Part shown: positions 46,668 to 55,379 of the stretch, piece after piece
Layout of the letters: the number at the start of each line of letters is the position of its first letter
Position numbering within the stretch: position 1 is the first letter of the stretch
Assembly: GCA_947500845.1 (NCBI GenBank)
Contig: CANMTP010000002.1
Location: forward strand, 372,001 to 436,000
DNA: 64,000 nt
Origin: an uncultured Aquimarina sp.
GTDB taxonomy: Bacteria; Bacteroidota; Bacteroidia; Flavobacteriales; Flavobacteriaceae
Direction: 5' to 3'
Position numbers and translations under genes: made by a program
Notes under the pieces: generated by a model
What the model saw: the letters and a program-made list of their open reading frames with translations, nothing else
Databases searched by the model: none
Told to the model about the DNA's origin: nothing

Positions 46668-47128
46668 GACTCAAGAATTGTACAATAAAGGCTTTTACCC
46701 TTACCGAAGTCATGGTGGTCCTGGTGATTTCGGCAATTGTAGCTGGTTTGGCTTTTTCAGTATTAGGAATTGTACAAAGCAATATGCGAAGCATTGAAGG
46801 AAATTACAGATATCAATCTGAAATACAATCGTTGGAAGTGTCTCTAACCATCGACTTTAATAAATATACCAACGCCACCTGGAATCAGGAAAAAGAGCAA
46901 TTAGCTCTATTTTCTCCTATAGCGCAAAAAAGTTATCAAATTTTTAGCGACAGCATTATTTCGAATGCAGATCGTTTTTTGTTAACAGTAAAAAGTAAAA
47001 TCTTTTATTTTGAAGGAGAGCAAGTACATTCAGGAAGAATTGATGCTGTCAAGCTTACTTTTGATAAAACCACAGATGTACATCGTATTTTTGTGTTTAA
47101 ACGCAATGATCCATCTATTCATTTCTGA
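46664..47128 (+). CDS. Minor pseudopilin (GspJ/PilW-like)
   Basis: 154 residues. The leader MRLKNCTIKA is followed by FTLTEVMVVLVISAIVAGLA, a classic pilin helix with Glu at +5 but again Ala at -1. The body is beta-rich and of GspJ-like size. It begins inside the previous stop (ATGA) and ends 2 bases before gspF. Confidence 0.83.
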   Translation: MRLKNCTIKAFTLTEVMVVLVISAIVAGLAFSVLGIVQSNMRSIEGNYRYQSEIQSLEVSLTIDFNKYTNATWNQEKEQLALFSPIAQKSYQIFSDSIISNADRFLLTVKSKIFYFEGEQVHSGRIDAVKLTFDKTTDVHRIFVFKRNDPSIHF

Positions 47129-47130
47129 TT

Positions 47131-48261
47131 ATGGGAATAAAAATTGTCAATACCAAAAAACGAAAAACAAAAGAAAGTTCCTTTGATATTTCTGAAATAT
47201 TAACCAAAGAGATCGCCTTCTTTGGTAATGCTTTTAATAGTAAGAAAAAGGAACAATGGTATGCAGAGCTAAGTGTGCTGTTGAAATCAGGTATTGATCT
47301 CAAAAGTGGGTTAGAGTTGTTGTCTGAAACCCAAAAAAAAGAAAAGGATCGTCATCTAATGTCTATGATGATGTCTCAGCTAATCGAAGGAAATTCTTTC
47401 TCTGAAATTCTGAACAATAATAAGAGCTTTACAGATTACGAATACTATGCAATACGTATTGGAGAACAAACAGGACAACTAGCACAAATTACATTAGAGC
47501 TTAGTGAATTTTACAAACGTAAAAATGATTTAAGAAGAGAGATTATTTCAGCCCTTACCTACCCGATTATTGTTTTATGTACCGCTTTGGTAGTTATTTT
47601 TTTCATGCTTCGCTATGTGGTACCCATGTTTGTAGATATTTTTAAACAAAACAAAGTAGACCTTCCCGGGATTACTGAAGGGATTATTGGGTTTTCAAAC
47701 TTTGTTGGTAAGTATGGTATATTACTTTTCGGAATAGCTCTTTTGGGAATTGTGTGTTTAATATTTATTTCTAAAAAAAGATGGTACCGAAAAATACTGG
47801 GAAGGATGCAGCTTAGAATTCCTATTTTAGGAAACTATTTCAGAAATATATACATGTCACAATTCACACAGGCTCTTTCTCTTCTTACCTCAGCAAAAGT
47901 ACCTATGGTAGAAAGTATTGATTTGGTAAAGCATATGATTAATTTTTATCCGCTACAGGAAGGATTGCATCAAACAAATGTTGCCGTAATTGCAGGAGGT
48001 AAGTTAAGTACGTCTTTTTCAAAGCACCCTATTTTCGATAAAAAAATGACTGCAATGATTCGCGTGGCTGAAGAAACCAATCAGACTGAATTTATTTTTC
48101 AAAAATTAAATGAGCAGTATAATCAACAGGTAAAACATCAATCTCAAGTAATTTCTAATGTCCTCAATCCACTTTTAACAATTCTGGTTGGGCTCATAGT
48201 AGGTGTGATTTTAATAGCCATGTATTTGCCAATGTTTAGACTAAGTAGTGTGATTGGCTAA
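47131..48261 (+). CDS. gspF: GspF/PilC-type inner-membrane platform protein
   Basis: 376 residues with two repeats of the T2SSF domain (about 40-165 and 245-365). The first includes WYAELSVLLKSGIDLKSGLELL and YYAIRIGEQTGQLAQ, the second FTQALSLLTSAKVPMVESIDLV and MIRVAEETNQTE, and there are three membrane helices. It anchors the ATPase and the pseudopilus base. It is the last gene of the cluster. Confidence 0.93.
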   Translation: MGIKIVNTKKRKTKESSFDISEILTKEIAFFGNAFNSKKKEQWYAELSVLLKSGIDLKSGLELLSETQKKEKDRHLMSMMMSQLIEGNSFSEILNNNKSFTDYEYYAIRIGEQTGQLAQITLELSEFYKRKNDLRREIISALTYPIIVLCTALVVIFFMLRYVVPMFVDIFKQNKVDLPGITEGIIGFSNFVGKYGILLFGIALLGIVCLIFISKKRWYRKILGRMQLRIPILGNYFRNIYMSQFTQALSLLTSAKVPMVESIDLVKHMINFYPLQEGLHQTNVAVIAGGKLSTSFSKHPIFDKKMTAMIRVAEETNQTEFIFQKLNEQYNQQVKHQSQVISNVLNPLLTILVGLIVGVILIAMYLPMFRLSSVIG

Positions 48262-48404
48262 AAATTGATTTGACTCATAACAAAACTTTCAATACTTTTT
48301 TAGGGGTTTATTCCCTGTGTATAAAAAAAATAAAATACTTACATTTACTTATCCGTTCAAATTAGCCAGCTTGTGATAAAAATTCTTAACACAAAAAACA
48401 ACGC

Positions 48405-48788
48405 ATGAAAAACGTGAACACCAATACGATCTTACAGATTGTCGCTCTTTTATTTCTGGTCATTATTGGATATATGTCGTTTAGTTCTGGATCTAAATGG
48501 GAAATCATTGAGCAACAATTAAACATTACCCAACAGGAACTAAAAACTTCTGAAGAAACACTAAAAACAACTAAGGCAGCATTAGAAAACTCCAGAGAAG
48601 AGTTTGAAAAAATGAGACTGCAAAAAGATCTTCTTATTCATAAACGGGATTCTTTGATTTTTGATTTTAAGAGGAAGAATGCCAAAGATTGGGAAGAATT
48701 ACAACGCATTAAAGATTCTATAAAATTTACAAATGATAAATTAGCCGAAGATAAAGCGTTAATAAATAGTCTTTTTGGCATAAATTAA
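48405..48788 (+). CDS. Membrane-anchored coiled-coil protein, unknown
   Basis: 127 residues: one N-terminal membrane helix (ILQIVALLFLVIIGYMSF) and a long charged coiled coil (LNITQQELKTSEETLKTTKA to the end). No family is recognised. It lies 143 bases after gspF, with the next gene 70 bases on. It could be an add-on to the secretion cluster, but nothing proves this. Confidence 0.65.
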   Translation: MKNVNTNTILQIVALLFLVIIGYMSFSSGSKWEIIEQQLNITQQELKTSEETLKTTKAALENSREEFEKMRLQKDLLIHKRDSLIFDFKRKNAKDWEELQRIKDSIKFTNDKLAEDKALINSLFGIN

Positions 48789-48858
48789 TCCATAGCAATG
48801 TTATACTACATTTACATAGTATTTTGCAGTATATCAATTATTTTCAATTCATAAAATC

Positions 48859-49404
48859 ATGAAAAACTTATTCTTCTTTCTTTTAATATTCGTTATTTCT
48901 ATTTCCTTTGGACAAGATATCGACGGACAAAAAGTTATTGAGATCCCTGAATCTTATGCAAATCGTCTGGGAGAACCTCTTACCGTAAAAAAAGATAGCT
49001 TATATGTATTTCGCACACCCAATATTTATTTAGTAAATGCCAAGTCTTTTCTTGCGATTAAAAATGTGTATTTAAGCACTCTTGAGCAGGATAAGATGAC
49101 CAAATCATTAATAGAAAAATATACAGAGACTCTTGGAAGGAATATAGAGCTTGAGCGTCAGTTGAAAATCAATTTTAAGACCTCAGACAGTTTGGATTTA
49201 GAAGTTTATAAAAGGATGCAAACTACATTGGCGAATACCGAAAGAGCTTTGGATTTTACGTTAAGTAGTCTGGAAAAAGCCTCAAATAGTCTTGAAATTG
49301 TGGAGAAGAATGCAAAGCGTCAACGTAGAAAAAGTACTTTCGAGAAAATACTTTTTGCTCTTGGCGGAGTTGGAATTGGGGTGCTAGTAGGAGTTTCATT
49401 ATAA
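48859..49404 (+). CDS. Exported coiled-coil protein with C-terminal membrane segment
   Basis: 181 residues: a signal peptide (FFFLLIFVISISFGQ), a polar region, a coiled coil (MTKSLIEKYTETLGRNIELE and ANTERALDFTLSSLEKASNS), and a C-terminal Gly-rich helix (ILFALGGVGIGVLVGVSL). This plan resembles phage spanin- or prophage-type small proteins but is not assigned. It converges on the flavin enzyme gene. Confidence 0.62.
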   Translation: MKNLFFFLLIFVISISFGQDIDGQKVIEIPESYANRLGEPLTVKKDSLYVFRTPNIYLVNAKSFLAIKNVYLSTLEQDKMTKSLIEKYTETLGRNIELERQLKINFKTSDSLDLEVYKRMQTTLANTERALDFTLSSLEKASNSLEIVEKNAKRQRRKSTFEKILFALGGVGIGVLVGVSL

Positions 49405-49434
49405 ATTTTTGTGAGCAAAACAGGCTATTTGGCT

Positions 49435-49971
49435 CTAGATACCAGTTTTGATATTATCAATACTCAAACTGTTTCTTTCTTTGTGATATTCTTTAAGTCG
49501 TTCTTCACCTTGTTTTTCTGCCCATGATTTAAGAACCGTTCTTTCTTCTTTAAACTCCATAATCGGAACGGCGTAACCACAAGAAGTCTGAATGTTTTCT
49601 ACTTCTATTTCTACAATTTGGCGCGCTCCCATGATTTTAGGAAAGAGGTCAATATAAGAATGATATGCTTCGTCACGCTCGTGAAATACGGTAGCCTTTC
49701 CATACAATCTTAAAATCAAAGGTTTTCCTTCAAAAGAACAAAACATGATTGTTATTCTGTTATTTTTTAGAAGGTGAGCTGCTGTTTCATTTCCACTCCC
49801 GGTAAGATTAAGCCAAACCACTTTATTTGTTCCCAAAACCCGAAAGGTATCCATCCCTTTTGGTGAAATATTCACTCTTCCTTCTGCTGCAGCTGTTCCT
49901 ACGAAGAAGATTTTTTGATTAGCAATAAATTCAGTTAATTCTCCGCTTATTTCGGTAAACATTTTTGCCAT
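49435..49971 (-). CDS. Pyridoxamine 5'-phosphate oxidase family protein (FMN split barrel)
   Basis: 178 residues. IANQKIFFVGTAAAEGRVNI and SPKGMDTFRVL, then VWLNLTGSGNETAAHLLKNN and IMFCSFEGKPLILRLYG, form the FMN-binding split-barrel pattern of the general PNPOx-like family. True PdxH residues are not evident, so the substrate is unknown. It is the last gene reading left before the light-repair cluster, with 55 bases between. Confidence 0.88.
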   Translation of the reverse strand: MAKMFTEISGELTEFIANQKIFFVGTAAAEGRVNISPKGMDTFRVLGTNKVVWLNLTGSGNETAAHLLKNNRITIMFCSFEGKPLILRLYGKATVFHERDEAYHSYIDLFPKIMGARQIVEIEVENIQTSCGYAVPIMEFKEERTVLKSWAEKQGEERLKEYHKERNSLSIDNIKTGI

Positions 49972-50026
49972 TCATTCAGGTTTATTTGATAGATATTATC
50001 AAAAATAAGAAGATTAGCAGACTAGT

Positions 50027-50431
50027 TTACACACTTTTCCATATTTTATCTGCATTAAGGCGAAAACTACCTAAATGATCAAAGCTACATTCTGCGGGAG
50101 CTATAATGGATAGAAATGGCCTTTCTTCTTTATTTTTATAGAGATGATAAACTTCACCAACAACAGGTTCAAAATTAAACTTTGCACTATATACCAAATT
50201 ATTATATTCAAATTCTTGGATCAATGCATCATATTCTGCCTTTAACTCATCATATTTGGCCTTAATTTGTTTATTGACTTTATGAATATTGGCATTTTTC
50301 CAAGCAACCGTATCATTTGTCGTGATCGCTGGAGCAGCCAAGTCTGTTGCATATGGCTTTAATGAAGCATCGTATTGTTCATTGTCTTCATTAAAAACGA
50401 TATAATCTGGTTTTTTCTTTTTGGCACTCAT
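50027..50431 (-). CDS. DUF2452 family protein
   Basis: 134 residues, soluble and charged. DYIVFNEDNEQYDASLKPYA, a helical middle (KQIKAKYDELKAEYDALIQE) and PVVGEVYHLYKNKEERPFLS fit the DUF2452 pattern. Function is unknown. It overlaps the TIGR03643 gene by 4 bases and so belongs to the photolyase operon. Confidence 0.82.
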   Translation of the reverse strand: MSAKKKKPDYIVFNEDNEQYDASLKPYATDLAAPAITTNDTVAWKNANIHKVNKQIKAKYDELKAEYDALIQEFEYNNLVYSAKFNFEPVVGEVYHLYKNKEERPFLSIIAPAECSFDHLGSFRLNADKIWKSV

Positions 50432-50706
50432 CTTTTTGAAATTTTATTATGAGTAATTTGTCGTTGTCTTGAGCATTTAAATCTACCATCTTCAAATGAA
50501 CGTTTCTTAAGGTGTTTCGTTTTGCGACCTTGTACACGTTTTCTCCACATCCTAAAACTAGAAGCTTTCATTTCTCGCCGCATCAGATGAATTACCTCTT
50601 GCTCTTTTAAGCCAAACTGCATTAAAATAGCATCAAATGGTGTACGGTCTTCCCAGGCCATTTCTATAATTCTATCGATATCTCTTATTGATAATTCTTT
50701 CTGCAT
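50428..50706 (-). CDS. TIGR03643/DUF2805 family protein
   Basis: 92 residues. IDRIIEMAWEDRTPFDAILM, FGLKEQEVIHLMRREMKASS and FRMWRKRVQGRKTKHLKKR match the small family often found beside photolyases. It has a helix-turn-helix-like layout with a basic tail and may bind nucleic acid. It overlaps DUF2452 by 4 bases and lies 2 bases after a photolyase gene. Confidence 0.83.
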   Translation of the reverse strand: MQKELSIRDIDRIIEMAWEDRTPFDAILMQFGLKEQEVIHLMRREMKASSFRMWRKRVQGRKTKHLKKRSFEDGRFKCSRQRQITHNKISKR

Positions 50707-50708
50707 TT

Positions 50709-52196
50709 CTACTCTAGATTTTTTCTATTAGGTAAGGTATGTTTTTTTAAAATACGTTTACTTTCTTTTTTTACCAAAGGATCATCCTTCATTTCCCAAA
50801 GTGTATCACTGGCTCTTTTGCGACTAGCATCGATATCAACTATAGGAAAAGGATAGTCTTCACCCAAAGTCATATTATTAAATTTTTGATCCAATAGGGT
50901 CATTTTATAAGGTTCATGAATAAACTCAACAGGAACATTTCGCAATTCTGGAACCCATTTCTTAATAAAAATACCATCAGGATCGTGTGAAATACTATTT
51001 TTAATAGGATTATAGATTCTTAGAACGTTAATTCCTGTTTCTCCTGCCTGCATTTGCAATTGTGGAAAATGGATTCCTGGTTCGAAATCTAAAAACAGAC
51101 TTGATAAATATGCACTGGCTTCTTGCCAGGGTTGCCATAAATTATGGGTAAAAAAAGAAACTACCATAGCCCGCATTCTAAAATTGAGATATCCTGTTTC
51201 TTTAAGACAGCGCATGCAGGCATCTACCAAAGGATATCCTGTTTTTCCTTCTCGCCAGGCAGTTTGATACTCCTCAGAAACTTTTTTCTTTAATTTATGA
51301 TATCCTTTATTGATGCTTTCGAATTCCATAATTTCTTCCATCTCAAACTTTTGAACAAAATGTACTTGCCAGTAAAGTCTGGATACGAAAGCATCGATTT
51401 GTTTTTTATTTCCTGAAATTTTTCTGAATTCCATTGCGTATTGCCAAACCTGACGAATTGATAAGTTACCCCATGCTAAATAAGGAGACAATCTACTACA
51501 CCCTTTCCGGGAAAGCTCTGGTTTTGAAATATAAAAGCTATAATCTTTATATCGTCCTTTATAAAAAAAAGAATGTAAATATTTCATCGCCGTTGTAGTT
51601 CCTCCTTTTTGAAAATTAGAAGTCGTTGACACCTCTAAATCTTCTAAACTAAAGACCTTTTCTACTTCCCGAATAGTTTGAAGCGGAATAAAACTGTTTT
51701 CTTTGGGATGAAAATCAAATTGAGGCAGAGACATGTATCGCTCGCAATCTTTGCGCCAGCTATTTCGGTTATCCAAACCTCTGGATATTCCATTATTGCC
51801 ATTTTCTTTCCAATTGATCAGGTTATTTCTACAAAAGGTTCTAAAATTCTTGTCTCTATCGTACGTTTTTTTAATTCCTGTTTCCTGATGAGAAAAAACA
51901 GTATCGATCTTCCAGAATTGCTGTAGTGTTCCAAAAGTTTTTATAACTTCAGAAGACACACATAGCACTTTGGTATTAAAAGAAATCAACTGTTCATTAA
52001 TATCCTGTAAAGATTGCTTAATAAAATTCCAATGACGTTCACTATAATGAATATCTTCTTTTAAAGAATTTTCGAAAACATATAATAACAATATCGGCTT
52101 GCCGGATTCTAAAGCATTCTTTATCGCCTCATTGTCCTGCAATCGTAAATCTCTTTTAAACCAAACAACATTTACAGTATCTTTTTTAATATTCAT
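50709..52196 (-). CDS. Cryptochrome/deoxyribodipyrimidine photolyase family protein
   Basis: 495 residues: an N-terminal antenna-binding domain (VVWFKRDLRLQDNEAIKNAL) and a C-terminal FAD domain (SRKGCSRLSPYLAWGNLSIR, FVSRLYWQVHFVQKFE, DACMRCLKETGYLNFRMRAM, HNLWQPWQEASAYL). It is closer to class I CPD/6-4 type photolyases than to DASH. It would split UV-made pyrimidine dimers with blue light. It overlaps the next upstream gene by 11 bases. Confidence 0.9.
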   Translation of the reverse strand: MNIKKDTVNVVWFKRDLRLQDNEAIKNALESGKPILLLYVFENSLKEDIHYSERHWNFIKQSLQDINEQLISFNTKVLCVSSEVIKTFGTLQQFWKIDTVFSHQETGIKKTYDRDKNFRTFCRNNLINWKENGNNGISRGLDNRNSWRKDCERYMSLPQFDFHPKENSFIPLQTIREVEKVFSLEDLEVSTTSNFQKGGTTTAMKYLHSFFYKGRYKDYSFYISKPELSRKGCSRLSPYLAWGNLSIRQVWQYAMEFRKISGNKKQIDAFVSRLYWQVHFVQKFEMEEIMEFESINKGYHKLKKKVSEEYQTAWREGKTGYPLVDACMRCLKETGYLNFRMRAMVVSFFTHNLWQPWQEASAYLSSLFLDFEPGIHFPQLQMQAGETGINVLRIYNPIKNSISHDPDGIFIKKWVPELRNVPVEFIHEPYKMTLLDQKFNNMTLGEDYPFPIVDIDASRKRASDTLWEMKDDPLVKKESKRILKKHTLPNRKNLE

Positions 52197-53718
52197 CGGG
52201 GCTTTTAATTATATCATTCGCTCTTTTTTTGAGAGCTTTCAATTTATCTTTATCCATTTTATGCAGCGTACTCATCATCATATTCATACGCTGGTTATCT
52301 TTAAAATGTTCTTGTTTTTCGTCCAAAAAATTCCAATATAGTGCATTGAAAGGACAGGCATCCTCCTCAGTCTTTTTAGATACTTTGTAATGACAATCTT
52401 TGCAATAATTGCTCATTTTGTTAATATAACTGCCACTAGATACATAAGGTTTAGTAGCAATAATACCTCCATCAGCATATTGGCTCATCCCTCGAGTATT
52501 CGTGATTTCTACCCATTCGATCGCATCAATATAGACTCCCAGGTACCAATCGCAAACCTCATCTGGGTGAATCATCGTAAGTAATGCATAATTACCGGTA
52601 ATCATTAATCGTTGTATGTGGTGCGCATAAGCATCATCCAAACTTTGTTTGATAGCATGATGTAAACAATTCATTTTAGTATTCCCAGTCCAATAAAATT
52701 CGGGTAACTTATTTTGATTATCCAATCTGTTGCTACGTTTGTAGCCGGGCATTTCTTTCCAATAAATTCCTCTCATGTACTCTCTCCAGCCAATAATTTG
52801 CCTTACAAATCCTTCAACCTGAGAAATATCGATCTCGTCCGTATTATCTCTCCGGTGTTCAATAACAGCTTCAACCACTTCCATGGGATGCAACATTTTA
52901 GAGTTCATAGCAAAGGATAGACGACTATGAAATAAAAACTTTTCTTCGGTATGCATGGCATCTTGATAATCTCCAAAATGAACTAATAGATGTTTACAGA
53001 AATAATTTAAAACAGACAAACAATCGGCTCTGGATGTTGGCCAATTGAAATTATCGGGGTCAATGTTTCCCATAGTTTCTACATTGTGGTCTGTAATCAT
53101 ATTTAAAATTCCAGACACATCTTTTCTAAAACCTCTTTCGTGTGGAATATCATGCTTGCCCGTCCACTTTTTGCGATTACTTTGATCAAAATTCCATTTA
53201 CCTCCTTCGGGATCTTTATCGTTCACCATCATAATGTCGTACTTCTTCCGCATGTGACGGTAGAAATACTCCATTGTGTATTGTTTTTTCCCCTCATAAA
53301 ACTCAGCTAGCTCACTTCTGGAAGTTAAAAAATGCTCTGTATCGTAAACTTCCGTATCAATATCCAGATTGCCGCAGAATTCTTTTAACTGCTCATCAAG
53401 TCTATATTCATCAGGTAATTGGTATTCAAATTTTTCAGCATTTTTATCTTTTAGGATCTTTTTAAGATTTTTAGTGAGCTCCTGCTCATTATCTTTATGA
53501 TCAAGTTCATAATACACCACTTGATGACCTCTTTCGTGCAACCAATCATTAAAATTGCGCATACTTTGAAAAAAAGCAACCACTTTCTGTATATGATGGC
53601 GGGTATAATCGGTCTCTTGTCTCATTTCTGCCATGAAATAGCATACCTTATCATTGGTATCTTTGAACCAAGAGTGTTTTTGATTAAGCTGATCGCCAAG
53701 AATGAAACGTACTGTCAT
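52186..53718 (-). CDS. Iron-sulfur bacterial cryptochrome/(6-4) photolyase (FeS-BCP, PhrB type)
   Basis: 510 residues. The start MTVRFILGDQLNQKHSWFKD and MAEMRQETDYTRHHIQKVVA are typical of the FeS-BCP group. Four candidate cluster cysteines are present: one in DEVCDWYLGV, two in NYCKDCHYK, and one in EDACPFNALYWNFL. PhrB-type proteins repair (6-4) photoproducts using FAD, a lumazine-type antenna and a [4Fe-4S] cluster. Length is normal. It overlaps the neighbouring photolyase gene by 11 bases. Confidence 0.92.
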   Translation of the reverse strand: MTVRFILGDQLNQKHSWFKDTNDKVCYFMAEMRQETDYTRHHIQKVVAFFQSMRNFNDWLHERGHQVVYYELDHKDNEQELTKNLKKILKDKNAEKFEYQLPDEYRLDEQLKEFCGNLDIDTEVYDTEHFLTSRSELAEFYEGKKQYTMEYFYRHMRKKYDIMMVNDKDPEGGKWNFDQSNRKKWTGKHDIPHERGFRKDVSGILNMITDHNVETMGNIDPDNFNWPTSRADCLSVLNYFCKHLLVHFGDYQDAMHTEEKFLFHSRLSFAMNSKMLHPMEVVEAVIEHRRDNTDEIDISQVEGFVRQIIGWREYMRGIYWKEMPGYKRSNRLDNQNKLPEFYWTGNTKMNCLHHAIKQSLDDAYAHHIQRLMITGNYALLTMIHPDEVCDWYLGVYIDAIEWVEITNTRGMSQYADGGIIATKPYVSSGSYINKMSNYCKDCHYKVSKKTEEDACPFNALYWNFLDEKQEHFKDNQRMNMMMSTLHKMDKDKLKALKKRANDIIKSPDEY

Positions 53719-53720
53719 TG

Positions 53721-55019
53721 TTAAAATAGTTTTGATTGCAACCAGAGATTTTGATATTTCTGCTGTGGATCGTACCGCTCTGCTTGTGATTTAATATTAA
53801 ATTTTCGATCTCTTGGGTCATTGCCTACTCCAGCAACATATAACCAATTTCCATAATTACTATGTACATCGTAATCTATCAACATAGACTCAAAATAGGC
53901 AGCCCCTATCCTCCAGTCTAGTTCCTGTTCTTTAGCAAAAAAGGAAGCCACATTTTGCCTACCTCTGTTACTCATCCATCCTGTATATTTGATCTCTAGC
54001 ATATTGGCATTTACAAATGGTTCTGAAGTTTCTGCGCTGATCCATTGATCTACTAATTCCTCATCTGTTTTCCAACCATAATCCTTCTGAAGAATTCCTC
54101 CTATCCTAAAAATATGATTACCATGCTTAAGCGAAATATATTTAAAGAAATCTCGCCAAATGAGTTCAAAAATTAGCCAGTAGGTAGAATCATTTTTGGT
54201 CATCTGCTGTTCGTACTTCTTTATTTCATGATATATGGTTCTTGCAGATATACTTCCGTTTGCGAGCCATGCTGAAAGTTTGGAGCTGTAATCTTTCCCT
54301 ACGAGCCCGTTTCGGGTTTTTTTGTAGTACGAAAGCTTCTTGGTATCCCAAAAATATTCTTCAATGCGCTTTAGCGCTTCATTTTCACCTCCACAAAAAG
54401 GAAACGCGGTTCTACTATCTTCGGCAAAATCCTCAAATCCCAAATCTAATACTATTGGGAGTTCGGTAGTATTCTCTATCCTATTACTTTCTGGAAGCTT
54501 CTCAATTGTAATTTGGGGCCTAACAGAAACGTATTTTTCACATTTCTTCCTGAAATTGGTAAATACCTGAGGAATATTCTGAATATCGAAAGGAATATCT
54601 TCTGGATGAAACAGAAATTGATCAAAATCCTCATGCCAGGTTACACCATACCTATCGATTGAGTTTTTTACCGCATCAGATACATCCGTTTCTTCCTTTG
54701 TCCATTCTTTTTGTGTGTAGACATTCGATATATTTCGGCCTTCAAAAAACTGAGGCATCACATCTTCGGGATACTGCTGATATACAAATAACGGAATATT
54801 GAGGTTTTCTAAGTTCTGCTTCAGTTCAGTAATTGTTTCTAACAAAAATTTGGCGCGGTATTTCTCGGTTTTCTTAAATCCAAATCTGTCATTGTCATAA
54901 TGCCTGGGATCAAAAAAATAGATGGCTAGAACCTTTTCATTTTCTGTAATAGCCTTGCGTAACGATATATTATCCTGACAACGTAAATTATTTCTAAACC
55001 AAACCAGTCCTGTTTTCAT
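53721..55019 (-). CDS. DASH-family cryptochrome
   Basis: 432 residues. TGLVWFRNNLRCQDNISLRK at the start, and the DASH text in FELIWRDFFKYISLKHGNHI, MLEIKYTGWMSNRGRQNVAS, and DWRIGAAYFESMLIDYDVHS with NYGNWLYVAGVGNDPRDRKF. DASH proteins bind FAD and repair dimers in single-stranded DNA. It lies 2 bases before the FeS-BCP start, so all three photolyase-type genes form one operon. Confidence 0.94.
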   Translation of the reverse strand: MKTGLVWFRNNLRCQDNISLRKAITENEKVLAIYFFDPRHYDNDRFGFKKTEKYRAKFLLETITELKQNLENLNIPLFVYQQYPEDVMPQFFEGRNISNVYTQKEWTKEETDVSDAVKNSIDRYGVTWHEDFDQFLFHPEDIPFDIQNIPQVFTNFRKKCEKYVSVRPQITIEKLPESNRIENTTELPIVLDLGFEDFAEDSRTAFPFCGGENEALKRIEEYFWDTKKLSYYKKTRNGLVGKDYSSKLSAWLANGSISARTIYHEIKKYEQQMTKNDSTYWLIFELIWRDFFKYISLKHGNHIFRIGGILQKDYGWKTDEELVDQWISAETSEPFVNANMLEIKYTGWMSNRGRQNVASFFAKEQELDWRIGAAYFESMLIDYDVHSNYGNWLYVAGVGNDPRDRKFNIKSQAERYDPQQKYQNLWLQSKLF

Positions 55020-55023
55020 AGTC

Positions 55024-55362
55024 TTATTTTAAAGCATCATGCCCCCAATTTTTAAGTGCATAGTACCAATTACTATCTGCTATATCATTTTTCGGTTTTT
55101 GCGAAGGATGAATTTTTTGATGATACACCCCTACGGTTTCTTTGATTCTGTCCCAATTGGCATCCGTTAATTCAGATGTATCTTTTTTCTTGATTTTTAA
55201 AAGGGCTCTGCCGGCACGATGGCCAATTGTTTCTCCATTTTCCATTTCCTTGCCGGCGCTTTTAGATTCTTCTGTAGACAACCAGTTTTCTAATTCGGTC
55301 GTTGTCATATTTTGCTTTTCCTGAAATTCTTTCCAAATTTCATCTTTATCATAATCACTCAT
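55024..55362 (-). CDS. DUF3140 family protein, copy 1
   Basis: 112 residues, soluble. MTTTELENWLSTEESKSAG, GETIGHRAGRALLKI and DSNWYYALKNWGHDALK are the family's conserved text. Its neighbour at 55380 is a clear paralogue with the same three blocks. Function is unknown, and a DNA-associated role is suggested only by this context. It is 4 bases before the DASH gene. Confidence 0.85.
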   Translation of the reverse strand: MSDYDKDEIWKEFQEKQNMTTTELENWLSTEESKSAGKEMENGETIGHRAGRALLKIKKKDTSELTDANWDRIKETVGVYHQKIHPSQKPKNDIADSNWYYALKNWGHDALK

Positions 55363-55379
55363 TACTTTTCATATTAAGG

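Noticed and set aside
36552-48261. Reading the cluster as a classic twitching type IV pilus
   Set aside because: No PilT/PilU ATPase, no separate PilM and PilN genes, and a GspC-like RDPF protein with a GspK-position protein; secretion-type is favoured, though not proven.
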